Below are positions 54,243-64,000 of a DNA stretch of 64,000 nt, one piece after another. The notes below the pieces were generated by a model. The model made no database searches. It worked only from the letters and a program-made list of their open reading frames with translations, and was not told the DNA's origin. Origin of the DNA: Myxocyprinus asiaticus (taxonomy: Eukaryota > Chordata > Actinopteri > Cypriniformes > Catostomidae). The stretch spans positions 32,094,326-32,158,325 of the forward strand of contig NC_059362.1 in the NCBI RefSeq assembly GCF_019703515.2, read 5' to 3'. The position numbers and the translations under genes were made by a program. Every line of letters starts with the position of its first letter. Position 1 is the stretch's first letter.

Positions 54243-55786
54243 GCAGAGAGTCGATGCATGACAATACTAGCTAAGGTAAAGGGAAGGACACAGTCGCTTG
54301 GCTCCTGTAACCTTGGAGTTCGTTCCAAATCAGTGCAGCCCATTAAAAAGGAGTAGGCTAAATTGGATTTAAAGTTGTTATCGCAATCATGTTTCTATCT
54401 ATTGTGTCCTCTCTATCAAAAAACGAAGATAAAAAAAAAAAAATGCAATTTAGGCAAAGCCCTTGATTTATGAAAGAGTGCTTGAAACCCTGAGCCATGC
54501 TAGGCACAGCAACTTCACTCAAGGTCCAGGGTATTGTATCGGCAGTGGTTCAATATGCACTTACGTACAGACATGAACCTCTTTCTATCCCCATTTAGTA
54601 CCCTGTTTAGGGTGAAACTGACCTTTTTTCCTGCTGTAAAAAGAAGCCATAGAAACCCCCCAAAACACTGCAGTGGTTGAAGGACCAGGCCATCAATATT
54701 CAATATTTATTTTCATATTTTTGAACAACGTTCACAAACATTATCACTGTACAAACAGAAATGTATTTACAAACTACAAAAAAAATAAAATAATAATTCC
54801 AAGTGCTGATCGTGTCTCTTTTCCAGTGTTAGTAACTACTCAAAGAAAGGTTTTATATGGTGGCCTCTGATATGGGCCTCTTATAGAGCAGAAACAGGTT
54901 TTAAACATCAATTAAATTACATTTGTAGTGTGGGCATACAATTCCAACAAAAATATCCAGAGGATTTTAAATGCCCTGCATGTGAACCCTAATCTTATAT
55001 TAAGGTCACAAGGGTGCTGTGGCCTCCCAGTCACCTGAATGAGTAATTACGTGATGCATGAAGTCAGTGGTGCTCAGTCCTGCAGAGTTTAATTCCAACC
55101 CTCTACACTCGTGTACTTTAAGTAACCTGAAGACTTTGATTAGCTGGTTCAGGTGTATTTGATTACAACTGGAACTGCTGGAGAAATGACCTATAAGAAC
55201 ATATTCTTATAACAGTTGTGGCTCATGTCAAAGGGACAGCATCTACTTTCCTGCAATGCTACTTCATGGTTTCTTTATTTTTTTGGTTTCTTTCAAAGTT
55301 CTTGTGGACATTACACACAAATCATAAAAGCAATGCTGAAATAAAACACCATTGGCCGTAAGGCAGCTGATCATCTGGACACAATGAAACATCCCGTCGC
55401 AATGAATGATTGTACATAACCTCACGGACACTCCATTCAAACATATGATTACAAACTAAGATACTTTTGTTTTTAATCTTGACAGAACAAGAACAGATAA
55501 AGCTTGTTAAGTTACTTCCATAAACGAACTTAAATATTTTAAAAGTAAATCAATTAGAAAATTACTGTTTAGAATTTGGTTAAATGTTCTTTTTTTTTCT
55601 AACCAGTGGAGATTCAGTCTTTTTTCATTTCCCTGCGTAAAAAACATCTGGACATTGGTAATGCTTTATTATCCAAACAAGTGTGTGAAGTATCACATTA
55701 GGGCTTCAACGAACATCTGCAGCATCTCAGCGTCCATGTGAATGTCAAGGTCAAAGTTGCAATGTTTTCTTTGTCATCAGTATAGC
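54243..55786 (-). other. Intergenic DNA and possible nr2e1 3' untranslated region
   Basis: A minus-strand AATAAA lies at 55665-55670, 117 bases after the nr2e1 stop, with others farther on. The piece 55066-55185 (CAGTCCTGCAGAGTTTAATT, AGCTGGTTCAGGTGTATTTG) is a dispersed fish repeat. No other gene. Confidence 0.45.
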
Positions 55787-55949
55787 TCATATATCACTGG
55801 ACTTGTACATATCGGAGAGCAATCGTGTGATTGGGACATTTCCGATTGTTTTTTTGAAGAACACCTCTTCAATGGTGGATGGACTAACTGAACGTAGAGC
55901 GGGCAAGAGTAACAACAGTTTCCCAAAACGACACGGCTGAGTGGGGTAC
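55787..55949 (-). CDS. nr2e1: nr2e1 exon 9 (coding part)
   Basis: [20 protein letters not shown] to [11 protein letters not shown], stop TGA at 55787-55789. Includes the last helices of the ligand-binding domain and the C-terminal AF-2 region. Confidence 0.97.
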
Positions 55950-58900
55950 CTGAAACACAAACATTAGGCTACATTAAAACTTTATTTACTGTTTTTTTTT
56001 TTTTACATGCATGTTAGTTTTCCCGGGTTTCAGGAAGTTTTAGCTATACCTGGTGTGAATGTAGCTGTTGAGAGTCAGCTGGGCCTCATCTTGAAGGGCT
56101 GCAATGGCACTTGCGTTGCGAAATCTACTCAGTTCCGAACCACTGTGTGTTGGAACTGTGCAAGAACAAAAATAAGTTTTAAACTGATTGGTCATAGCTG
56201 TCACATGCGTAGCAATAAAAAATATTACATTTGAATAAACTTTCATGCAATTTTTTTATTTTTAATGTTTGAATATTATATACTGTACATTTTATTAAAG
56301 CTACTTTGTTTTAATATTTTTTATGTATTTATTTATTTTGCTTTACCTGCTTTGAAGGTGACGATGCACTTTAGGCACGCAAACTCTGTTGCATCCAGCC
56401 TAAGCTGTCTGAAACGTGTCACTACCTCCTGCAGCGCCTGGATCTCTGAGACTATCTTGTTTAGCCTCTGTGAATCTGTGTTGTCTGTGTTCATTCCTAA
56501 GAGATGACCAAACATGTTGGATAAATCAAAGTATGAAAATAAGTTTGTTAATAACAGTATAGCCCAAAACAGAAACGACAATAGCCCTTTGTCATGTCTT
56601 TAAATAGTAAGATGCCTATTTCAGCTTTGATAATAGCCAACGACAGCTCCATCATTGCTGGAGACATCACATGTTGCATGGCCTACCTGAAACTGCTAGG
56701 AGAGTGCTGGAGTCCACAGGAATGGCCCACTGCGCTATGCCCAATACGAATAGTTCCCTCCATGCGTCTTCTAAAAGGATCAGCTACAAAAAAAAAAAAA
56801 AAAACATTTAATAAAATAAAATAAATAGTTTTCATTAATGTATGTAAAACACACACACACATTTACCTAACATCTGGATTTAGTTTCCTCTTGAGGACAT
56901 AATTATAGTTAAAATAAGGTGGGAAAATAATTATTTAATCCCATCAGTTACAATTGTGGCTGAAATTTAGTTTGAAATTTGAAGGGTCTAAAAGAGTTGT
57001 TGATGTATTTTACAAAGGGTTGTCAATTGTAAATGACTCTCAATTGTGCAGACTGTCTTGATTTCATGTGAATCTTTTTACATGAGTGGTGCAAATAGTC
57101 ACATGACCAGAGCCAATAAATTCAACAAGTTGGTCAAAACTCCATAAAAGCAAGCAAATAAAACCTGTCATGATACACTTGCAACTACTATATTTTGTGC
57201 ATGTAATGTTTAAAGGTTCTATTATTGATTTATTAATAAGATTGCTCAGCCTCATATAAATCATGCTCACAGGACACGTAAACATGTATGTGATTGATGA
57301 GAAATACAGAGACCCATTTTTGAATAGGCCACTGGTTGCCTCCCATTATAAAATTGCAGATCCTTGGCATTCTATCTGTCTGTTTGTCCAGATACTAAGG
57401 TGACATTTCACCCCACACTTCCTGTAGCACTTGCCATAGATGTGGCTGCCTTGTCGGGCACTTCTCACGCACCTTACAGTCTAGCTGATCCCACAAAAGC
57501 TCAATGGGGTTAAGATCCATAACACTCTTTTCCAGTTATCTGTGGTCCAATTTCTTTGCTCACTCAAACATTTTCTTTTTGTTTTTCTGTTTCAAAAGTG
57601 GCTTTTTCTTTGCAATTCTTCCCATAAGGCCTGCACCCCAGAGTCTTCTCTTTACTGTTGCACATGAAACTGATGTTGAGCAGGTAGAATTCAATGAAGC
57701 TGTCAGCTGAGGACATGTGAGGCATATATTTCTCAAAATAGAGACACTGATGTACTTATCATCTTGTTTAGGTGTACATCTGGGCTTTCCACATCTCTTT
57801 CTGTCCTTGTTGTCTTTTGTCTTTGAAGACTGTAGTGTACACCTTTGTATGAAATCTTCAGTTTTTTGGCAATTTCAAGCATTGTATAGCCTTCATTCCT
57901 TCTAGAGAAAGCTGTTTCTTTTTTTGCTATTTTTGACCTAATATTGACCTTAAGACATGCCAGTCTATTGCATAATGTGGCAACTCAAAAACAAACACAA
58001 AGACAATGTTAAGCTTCATTTAACGAACCAAATAGCTTTCAGCTGTGTTTGATATAATGGCAAGTGATTTTCTAGTACCAAATTAGCAATTCAGTATGAT
58101 TACTCAAGGATAAGGTGTTGGAGTGATGTCTGCTGGAAATGGGACTGTCTAGATTTGATCAAAAATGACTTTTTTCAAATAGTGATGGTGCTGTTTTTTA
58201 CATCAGTAATGTCCTGACTATACTTTGTGATGAGTTGAATGCCACTTTGGTGAATTAAAGTACCAATTTCCTTCTGAAACAGCTAAATCTGTACATTATT
58301 CCAAACTTTTGGCCACCAGTGTATAAAATTGTAACTTCATTATTTGCAATTTCCTCTTGGGTCCTATTGAGCAACTGAGAAAACTGACTGTATTGTATTC
58401 TGTATTTTCCCACAGCACTGGTAACAATTGTGACCAATAATAAATCTCATAATTTCACTAACTTTTCAAAAAAAAAAAAAAAAAAAAAAAAAAGAATATA
58501 TATATATATATATATATTATATAAATATAATTCTTTTTTAGATAAGGCATAGTTTCTTTCATTGGGCTATCCAATGAGTAAAATACATGTGCCAACTCAG
58601 CTGGGGAAATTTGGGATTAAATAGGTTAATCGCTGTAAATTTGTGTTGGATTTAGGCTTAAATTTCGCCCCAGAGTGCAATTTTAAAACACTGATGCTTT
58701 AATATGGAGGGACTTGTTTACCTGGTCAGGTAAAGGGAGCGTAGAAAAGGCCGGAACACTCTTGGCCCATTTAATACTCATGAAGAGCAGGCGCGCCGCT
58801 GACTCGCACACAGACTCAGTCGCCACTTCATACAGGTACATGGGAGTGCCACTAACTTCATGAGGATACTGCAAATCGATCAGATGACCATAGAGGAAAA

Positions 58901-61900
58901 AAGTTATCAAACAACTTTAAATATGAGTTAAATTAGGAGTTTAACTATAACTAAATGAATAAACCTTTGGTAATGAAAGTATACATTGTTGTAACGCAAC
59001 ATGTTTTACCTTCGGTGTGGGCTGAGCGAGTCCCACAATGGCTTGTCGCTCCGGTGTAGTGGTGACCGTGTTTAACTCCAGATTGTGAGGCTCCAGTTGC
59101 GTTACTGTTGTGAAAAACGGCGGCCCCGGGATAGACGTGGATGGAAAGTGAGCTGACGAACCGTTCACCTCTTTATGCCCTCGGAAATACAGAGCCACCT
59201 GCTTCCGAATGGTTGACGTCCTCGGTCCTCTCTCATGCTGCACGGCTGTATTGATATACGAGTGATATGCAGTTAGTTCTTTTAATCATATGGAAGAAAG
59301 AAAAAAGTATTGCAACGGAAAAAGTTATCTGCATCTAACAAAGGGGATTGCAGCCATATAGGCACAAACTAATTTTCTATTAGGCTAACTTATATGTCTT
59401 GAAAAGAAAAAAGAATGAAAAAGATCAACTAGCACGCACTTACCATCTTTATTCATATTCACTTCTAGGCACTTTTTCAAGCGACAAGCACGACACTGGT
59501 TTCTGTGTGTCTTGTCTACTGGACAACCACCCTGAGAAGAAAAAAAGAGAGAAGAAAAGATCGGAAGAATAAGAAAATACAGAAGGTTTCGTTTTAGCAG
59601 TAATGGCATACAAATAGGCTACAGCCTACTATATTCTCCAGTGATCTCCGCTCCACAGCTATGTGGGAATTGCAGAGTAATGACGGCTATTGACTCGCTC
59701 CCCCGCCGCACGACCAATAGTCTCAATCCCGCCTACCGCTCTCCAAATCCACCCAGTCCTGCCGGTGCGTTAGATTGGATTACACCTGTTACACTAGACG
59801 GGGCAAAGGGCCCTCAAAGGCGCGGGAGGGGGCTCACTTCTGGGATAATCTTCCAATTAGGAAAATCACTGGAGGTGTAATCTAGTCCTTAGACGCGCTT
59901 GCTTAGTTCAAATTAGCTGATGCTGTTATGGTTCAAACACTTCGCTGTATTTGATTAGGCGCTCACCTGTGTGCCAGATTTGCAGACATACGTTCTGTTT
60001 CTCCTGATGCTCCTCTTGAAAAATCCCGAGCAGCCATCACACGCATATACACCGTAGTGCTTTCCAGAACTTCGGTCGCCACACACTTTACATGGAATGT
60101 CCAGAATCCGACCTGGGAAAGAATATATTATTAAGTCACCTCATTGGCCTAATACGTAGACTACTTGTGCTGAAATGTATCTTATTTTATTATTATTATT
60201 ATTATTTATTTATTTTTTCAAAAGACGGGCAAAACAGGATCATATCAAAAGTGATTTAAATCCAAAAGTAGGCTATGCTACAAAAGATCAGGCCTATATA
60301 TTCGTATTAAGTTGTTATAGATTTGTAGTGTATTCACTTTAACTTGACAAAGTTTTAGAAATCCCAGTCAACACCCTTTCGGGACCGTCCCCAATCAATA
60401 GCCCAATAACTAAACAAACAATCGTTGTTACATACTGAGTTAAAGGACATACTTTTAATGTGTCAGTCCACTGGAATTGGCAAACCATATAGGGGCCTAG
60501 GCATACGTTGAGGGCACGTTGGTGGGAAGCTTCATATCGCGGGTCTCATAAAACAATGTTCAGTAGAGGCGCACAATGGCAACATTAGGGAGAGTGTTAA
60601 CTTAATGATTTCCCCATTGAGCCTCGTCTGACTGGCCTGGTCTCGACAAGCTGCCAACCCCGCTTCATAATGAAGCTCGACAACTGCTTTCTTCGCGCAG
60701 TCTATAGGCTCGCGGATTAGGGAGTGACACGGGAGAGGAGAATAATACGCACCAGCGCGTTTCAGCGACTCAAATGAAGTGTATGCAAATGAAATCGGAG
60801 TAAATGAAAATTGTGATTTTTCTTGTGTGCGCAAAACACTTTTTTTTCTGCATTTAAGTCTGTCAATAGAGGTATATTTGCATATATGGGGGAGTCGTTT
60901 AGAGTAACGGCTATGTAATTACACTGACATAGGTCCACCTGCTCACTGATTTCCCAGTGACCCGTCATAAAGGGGTAGCATGGGAATTCGGATAGAGCAG
61001 TAACGACAGAGCAGGAAAACGACTTCATGCACTTTGACTTGCTAAACAAGAAATAGGAGGAGGGGAAAAACTGTTACATTTTTAGAAAGCAAAACACACT
61101 TTCAGTGTATGCCAGATGTTTTAATAGGTCCTCGTAGGATTTTTAAAAAATAGATTCAGCCTTCAAACATTATAATGCCATTTTCATTTCATAATATGAC
61201 TTTACTAATCAATTCACGGGAAAGTGACGGACGATTTACTTGTGTAGTAGGCTATTTTGAAACGCCAGAGTGGTGGGAAACTCGCCCATGTGTCAAAGTC
61301 TTGAAAAAAAATGTAGATTCAGTTAACCTTGTTTCATCAGCAACAGTCGGTACTTGCATTTTGCATGGCGGAATAAAGAGAACCTCTCTTGTGATGGAGA
61401 CAACTTGTTGCTTTGTCACGGGATCGTTTTGAAACTTGAATATTTCTCCAAACACACGCATTCAAATTATGACGTGCCCAAAATCAGCGAGCGCTTTCTA
61501 TTTTTTCAAATGCATTTTAAATAAATACAAAGTCTCAGTTGCTTTATTTGTGTTAGCAGTGAAATGCATCAGACCAGACAACTATTATTTCAAGACGTCA
61601 CAGTGACCTACCGTCCCTCAAATACATCAAATGCAATCATCGCATAATATGACAATTTTGGAACAAAGGTGTGAAATTAAAATGGCTCAATGAGTTGGTA
61701 AGGAACGCATAGAGACTTTGAATGCGGGTTTGCTTTAGCGAAGGGTACACGTCTTTAACTTTCTCCTTTGGGGGTCCCAGTGTGTTGCATTGTGCGCTGT
61801 AATTGTTTGAAGACATGGCATATTTCATTACTGTAATCAGCATCAACCTTGGAACCTGCTGCACTGGGTTACGTGCAGCTGTGAGAAACTCTGAACTTAA

Positions 61901-62937
61901 TGGGCCTTCGACCACCCAAACAGCGCACATTTACCCCTGTAAAATAAAAAAAGGTTTTTATATAATGCTACCGTTAATACATTATTAAATGGGAAATATA
62001 ATGTGCGAAATACGTGTTAAACATCACCAACTTGTTTAGTTGGGCTAGACGTTCAGAATAATGAACGAAAAGTTTAGGCCTCAAACGAAATCTTTTCATT
62101 TTTTTTTATTTTTTTTTATTTTTTATATAAGGCCTAAAGGAAACTGGCCTACTAATTTGGGCTGAAATAAAAGGGTACATAAATGTTCGTTTTTTATTTC
62201 ATCTAAAAGAATTCCATTTTTTTTTTTTTTTTTTTTACATGGAAAAGCATTACTAATTAATGTGCATTGGAAATAATTGTGATTGAGTTGCCTAATTTCA
62301 ATGCCTTTTACTTAAGTATTTTTTGAAATATATAAAAGTTGCTAATCACGTTAATTAAAACTTTCAACATTTTTCTCGATTTCATTTAAGCCTAAAAAAA
62401 ACAAGCCAAACAGAGGCACATCTTATTTTTATTTGCACAAATGTATTACAGGCTTGCCTTTAATCATACTCAATGATCATCATTTTAAAAAATGTATCCT
62501 GATGTCAGGAAATTGAGAATTTTGTCTGCAGCTGTTAAAGGATGAATTGCCAACACAATATTAATTATAGTTGAAAATTAGAGCACTTTCATTGAAATGA
62601 ACTGAGGCTTATATAAATGACAAACGAGATGCTTAAAACAGCCTAATGAGGAAAACTCAGATCAGCTTTGCTCTCACAATACCAACACTACGTATAGTTT
62701 ATGCATACCTTTGGAGCAAATTATAACTTTTTAAAACTCTACAGGCTGTTAAAATAGAAACTGTTAATTTTCAGAATTTCAGTAAGTAGCATATTAGTTG
62801 CAAAGTAATTGTGACGTGAAAACAAAGCTGTCAAAACATTATTTGAACTTTAACTTTATTTATACTTTAAAACTTTTCTAAGCTTTTTTGCGCCTATAGG
62901 CCTTATATATATATATAACGTCTATAGGCCTATAGGC

Positions 62938-63017
<80 letters not shown>

Positions 63018-63023
63018 ATAATA

Positions 63024-63059
<36 letters not shown>

Positions 63060-63421
63060 TTTATTTATTTATTTATTTATTTATTTATTTCCCCCCCCCA
63101 CATCTAAGGTTAAGGAAAATGTTTAAATATTGTGTGTTTTGCCTGATTTGAGATGCTGCCAGAGTTGCAGCCAGGTAGGCAACAGTTTACAAACATTTAG
63201 ATTTACGTTTTGCAGCTCTGAGTTTGGTGTTTTTTTTTTTTTTTTGTCAGCGAATCCTCTACACAATAATTTCACGTACACGTATTTCGCATACAACAAT
63301 TAAGTTCTTTATCATTTATTTCTAACAACATTATAAACGCGACAATACAGACAATCTACTCACTGGATTTGACGTTTAAAATATCCAAACAACCACTTGT
63401 TGAACCAGCAGGCTTGCTCAT
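55787..63421 (-). CDS. nr2e1: Nuclear receptor NR2E1 (tailless/TLX), nine coding exons
   Basis: Orphan nuclear receptor and mainly a transcriptional repressor in neural and retinal stem cells; binds AAGTCA half-sites. Exons: 63397-63421, 59967-60112, 59444-59531, 59010-59245, 58722-58868, 56687-56783, 56347-56496, 56050-56155, 55787-55949. All junctions are GT-AG and phases join to 385 codons, the mammalian length. Two C4 zinc fingers occupy residues 16-78 (Cys16, 19, 33, 36 and 52, 60, 70, 73), with P-box [12 protein letters not shown] divergent hinge (about 88-165) is followed by a well-kept ligand-binding domain ending [11 protein letters not shown]. The gene is convergent with snx3. No lesions are seen. 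Confidence 0.98.
56050..56155 (-). CDS. nr2e1: nr2e1 exon 8
   Basis: (V)[18 protein letters not shown] to LNSYIHT, acceptor TTGCACAG, donor GTATAG. The order SR where mammals have RS (ELSRF) is the only notable swap. Confidence 0.97.
56347..56496 (-). CDS. nr2e1: nr2e1 exon 7
   Basis: (G)[18 protein letters not shown] to [11 protein letters not shown]; ligand-binding domain core with the [15 protein letters not shown] segment. Acceptor CTCTTAG, donor GTAAAG. Confidence 0.97.
56687..56783 (-). CDS. nr2e1: nr2e1 exon 6
   Basis: [20 protein letters not shown] to TLLAVS; the nuclear-receptor signature region. The acceptor TTTGTAG follows a T-rich run. Confidence 0.97.
56784..57353 (-). other. 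nr2e1 intron 5, proximal part
   Basis: Contains poly-A (56788-56804) and a short CA run. No other feature seen up to the truncated Tc1-like element. Confidence 0.5.
57354..58321 (-). mobile_element. Tc1-like element, internally deleted copy 2, 3'-truncated
   Basis: The intact 5' end (CACTGGTGGCCAAAAGTTTG on the minus strand) is at 58321, next to TA. It matches copy 1 (534-1718) throughout, including the same internal junction (GTTATGGATCTTAACCCC, about 57510-57530). It stops at about 57354 within the end of the transposase region, so the 3' terminal repeat is gone. It lies in nr2e1 intron 5. Confidence 0.88.
58322..58721 (-). other. nr2e1 intron 5, distal part with poly-A/(AT)n
   Basis: A poly-A run (58469-58492) and (AT)n (58496-58517), then ordinary intron sequence up to exon 5. 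Confidence 0.6.
58722..58868 (-). CDS. nr2e1: nr2e1 exon 5
   Basis: 49 codons, phase 0 at both ends: [20 protein letters not shown] to STLPLPDQ. Start of the ligand-binding domain. Acceptor TTTGCAG, donor GTAAAC. Confidence 0.97.
59010..59245 (-). CDS. nr2e1: nr2e1 exon 4
   Basis: (A)[19 protein letters not shown] to GLAQPTPK. Holds the C-terminal extension of the DNA-binding domain and the hinge. The hinge ([16 protein letters not shown]) is the part most changed from mammals. Confidence 0.97.
59444..59531 (-). CDS. nr2e1: nr2e1 exon 3
   Basis: [20 protein letters not shown] then CLEVNMNKD plus one base; the second half of zinc finger 2. Acceptor TCTCAG, donor GTAAGT. Confidence 0.98.
59640..59882. 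promoter_or_regulatory. GC-rich block in nr2e1 intron 2 with an inverted T-box-like pair
   Basis: Much higher GC and CpG than its surroundings, with CCAAT (59720s) and GGGAGGGGG-type motifs. GATTACACCT (59778-59787) and AGGTGTAATC (59873-59882) are exact inverses and contain T-box half-site-like cores. It could be an internal promoter or enhancer of nr2e1. Confidence 0.4.
59967..60112 (-). CDS. nr2e1: nr2e1 exon 2
   Basis: Completes Ser9, then [20 protein letters not shown] to TYVCKSGTQ: zinc finger 1 with the P-box and the first Cys of finger 2. Acceptor TTTCCCAG, donor GTGAGC. Thr56 replaces the mammalian Asn. Confidence 0.98.
60783..60790 (+). promoter_or_regulatory. Perfect octamer ATGCAAAT in nr2e1 intron 1
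   Basis: The consensus site for POU factors (OCT/BRN). Paired with the inverse site at 60876-60883, 93 bp away. Confidence 0.45.
60876..60883 (-). promoter_or_regulatory. Perfect octamer (inverse) ATTTGCAT in nr2e1 intron 1
   Basis: Exact reverse complement of the site at 60783-60790. Confidence 0.45.
62885..63100. repeat. Palindrome plus (AAT)n(AT)n(ATT)n microsatellite in nr2e1 intron 1
   Basis: GCCTATAGGCC (about 62891-62901) and GGCCTATAGGC (about 62926-62937) form an inverted pair around an (AT)n loop. About 150 bases of AAT, AT, ATT and ATTT units follow (62941-63090), ending in a C8 run. The structure is self-complementary overall. Confidence 0.9.
63101..63396 (-). other. nr2e1 intron 1, 5' end
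   Basis: Ordinary intron sequence with a poly-T at 63230-63245, up to the exon 1 donor GTGGTT. Confidence 0.5.
63397..63421 (-). CDS. nr2e1: nr2e1 exon 1 (coding part)
   Basis: 25 bases: MSKPAGST plus one base; donor A|GTGGTT. The split Ser codon A|GT joins exactly to exon 2 to give [15 protein letters not shown], the canonical NR2E1 start. A donor two bases farther on would add a residue and is less likely. Confidence 0.93.
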
Positions 63422-63677
63422 GTTGAAGACTTCTGCTCCAAGAAAACTGCGTTGAAAAGTGAAACTTTTCAGGCCCAGGGGAGTGTAACACTTTAAACCG
63501 TGACTTAAAAAAAAATAAACGAGCATAAATTAAACATCCGATTTGCGATGACCGACGGTTGCGCTGGTTTCTATAAGTGCTTTCTATAATTGTGTCCAAG
63601 TCGCTCCTCTTCAGCAAATAGAATCCAGATTTGGTTTGATTGTTGATTGATGAGATCGATGCAACCCCACAGACAAG

Positions 63678-63818
63678 ATGCCCAAGCCGGTCCCTGGTCT
63701 CTCAGTGCCATGGAAAGTTGGTGTACCTTATGGTAAAAACGCCAAGCACCCACACAGTACAGCTCAAAAACAGTACAACAAGAGCTGGGAAATGTGTCTC
63801 AACCCTGAGCCTTGGTGA
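63678..63818 (+). CDS. Unidentified short reading frame divergent from nr2e1, doubtful
   Basis: ATG at 63678 in a fair context opens 46 codons, starting MPKPVPGLSVPWKVGVPYGK and including KQYNKSWEMCLNPEPW. The stop TGA overlaps a consensus donor G|GTGAGT (after base 63817). Codon use and the Pro/Trp/Lys-rich composition look more coding-like than nearby chance frames. I do not recognise the protein. It could be the first exon of a divergent transcript, or chance within nr2e1 upstream DNA. Confidence 0.2.
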   Translation: MPKPVPGLSVPWKVGVPYGKNAKHPHSTAQKQYNKSWEMCLNPEPW

Positions 63819-63885
63819 GTGACTTTGTGATGTGTACCATCAGATTAAAGGTTTGGTAATATGTATGAGATGTATTAGAGTAGGA

Positions 63886-63908
63886 GGGCGGGAGAGAAGG
63901 AGGGTGGG
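63886..63908 (+). promoter_or_regulatory. G-rich tract/GC box upstream of nr2e1
   Basis: Four GGG runs (GGGCGGG at 63886-63892 and GGGTGGG at 63902-63908) allow a G-quadruplex and include an Sp1-type GC box. Confidence 0.45.
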
Positions 63909-63975
63909 AGGAGAGCCCAACTTCCTTTGACCACTTAGCTTTTCCCTGCCTTCTGCTTCAACTCCTGCTTACGCA

Positions 63976-63983
63976 TGACGTCA
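63976..63983. promoter_or_regulatory. Palindromic CRE TGACGTCA upstream of nr2e1
   Basis: A full 8-bp CRE, 555 bp upstream of the nr2e1 ATG. Binds CREB/ATF proteins when functional. Confidence 0.45.
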
Positions 63984-64000
63984 CAGAGGCGAATTAAGTG

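Larger units (their letters stand above)
60113..62884 (-). other. nr2e1 intron 1 with a candidate regulatory block
   Basis: About 3.3 kb of mostly unique DNA. The block 60530-61080 is GC-balanced, CpG-containing and non-repetitive. It contains two perfect POU octamers and an AACAATG SOX-type core (about 60553). Farther on are T-rich runs (62098-62125, 62218-62237). Confidence 0.45.
63422..64000 (-). other. nr2e1 5' untranslated region and proximal upstream DNA
   Basis: No TATA box at a clear position. It includes a G-rich tract and a CRE (listed separately) and a plus-strand 46-codon frame at 63678-63818. The transcription start is not determinable here. Confidence 0.5.

Overview
This window is nuclear DNA of a teleost fish, almost certainly a cyprinid. 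The evidence is intron-rich vertebrate genes with GT-AG junctions, very long introns full of Tc1/mariner, hAT-like and foldback elements, tRNA-derived SINEs and long CA/AT microsatellites. It holds three host genes in the order afg1l (minus) - snx3 (plus) - nr2e1 (minus). This matches the vertebrate NR2E1-SNX3-AFG1L neighbourhood: snx3 and afg1l are divergent, snx3 and nr2e1 are tail to tail.

Region 1-22.3 kb carries the left flank and a decayed afg1l (AFG1-like mitochondrial AAA+ ATPase). Four exon remnants are recognisable: 22166-22280, 14823-14924, 13865-13992 and 9784-9871. They carry a 10-bp tandem duplication that creates a stop in the putative first exon, Ala for Thr in the Walker A motif, and an in-frame TGA plus a 12-bp deletion in the sensor-1 exon. 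I read this as a pseudogene, perhaps a duplicate lost after polyploidy; the ploidy is inference. The introns contain three Tc1-type elements, a hAT-like element and several foldback MITEs.

Region 23.3-46.9 kb is snx3 (sorting nexin 3): four intact exons, 162 codons, all PI3P-binding residues present. Intron 1 is about 20.5 kb and is mostly transposon-derived. It includes a Sleeping Beauty-type Tc1 element inserted in a hAT-like repeat, a 1,000-bp Harbinger-like element and several SINEs. Region 47-55.7 kb is intergenic, rich in foldback MITEs.

Region 55.8-63.4 kb is nr2e1 (tailless/TLX orphan nuclear receptor): nine intact exons, 385 codons. Introns 1 and 2 contain unique sequence with candidate regulatory sites, namely two inverted perfect octamers and a GC-rich block with an inverted T-box-like pair. 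The last 580 bp are nr2e1 upstream DNA with a G-rich tract, a palindromic CRE and an unexplained 46-codon reading frame on the plus strand.

No CRISPR array, rRNA, convincing tRNA gene or bacterial feature was seen. Nothing clearly amounts to a new biological system. The strongest new observations are the afg1l lesions and the dated nesting and shared deletion junctions among the transposons.
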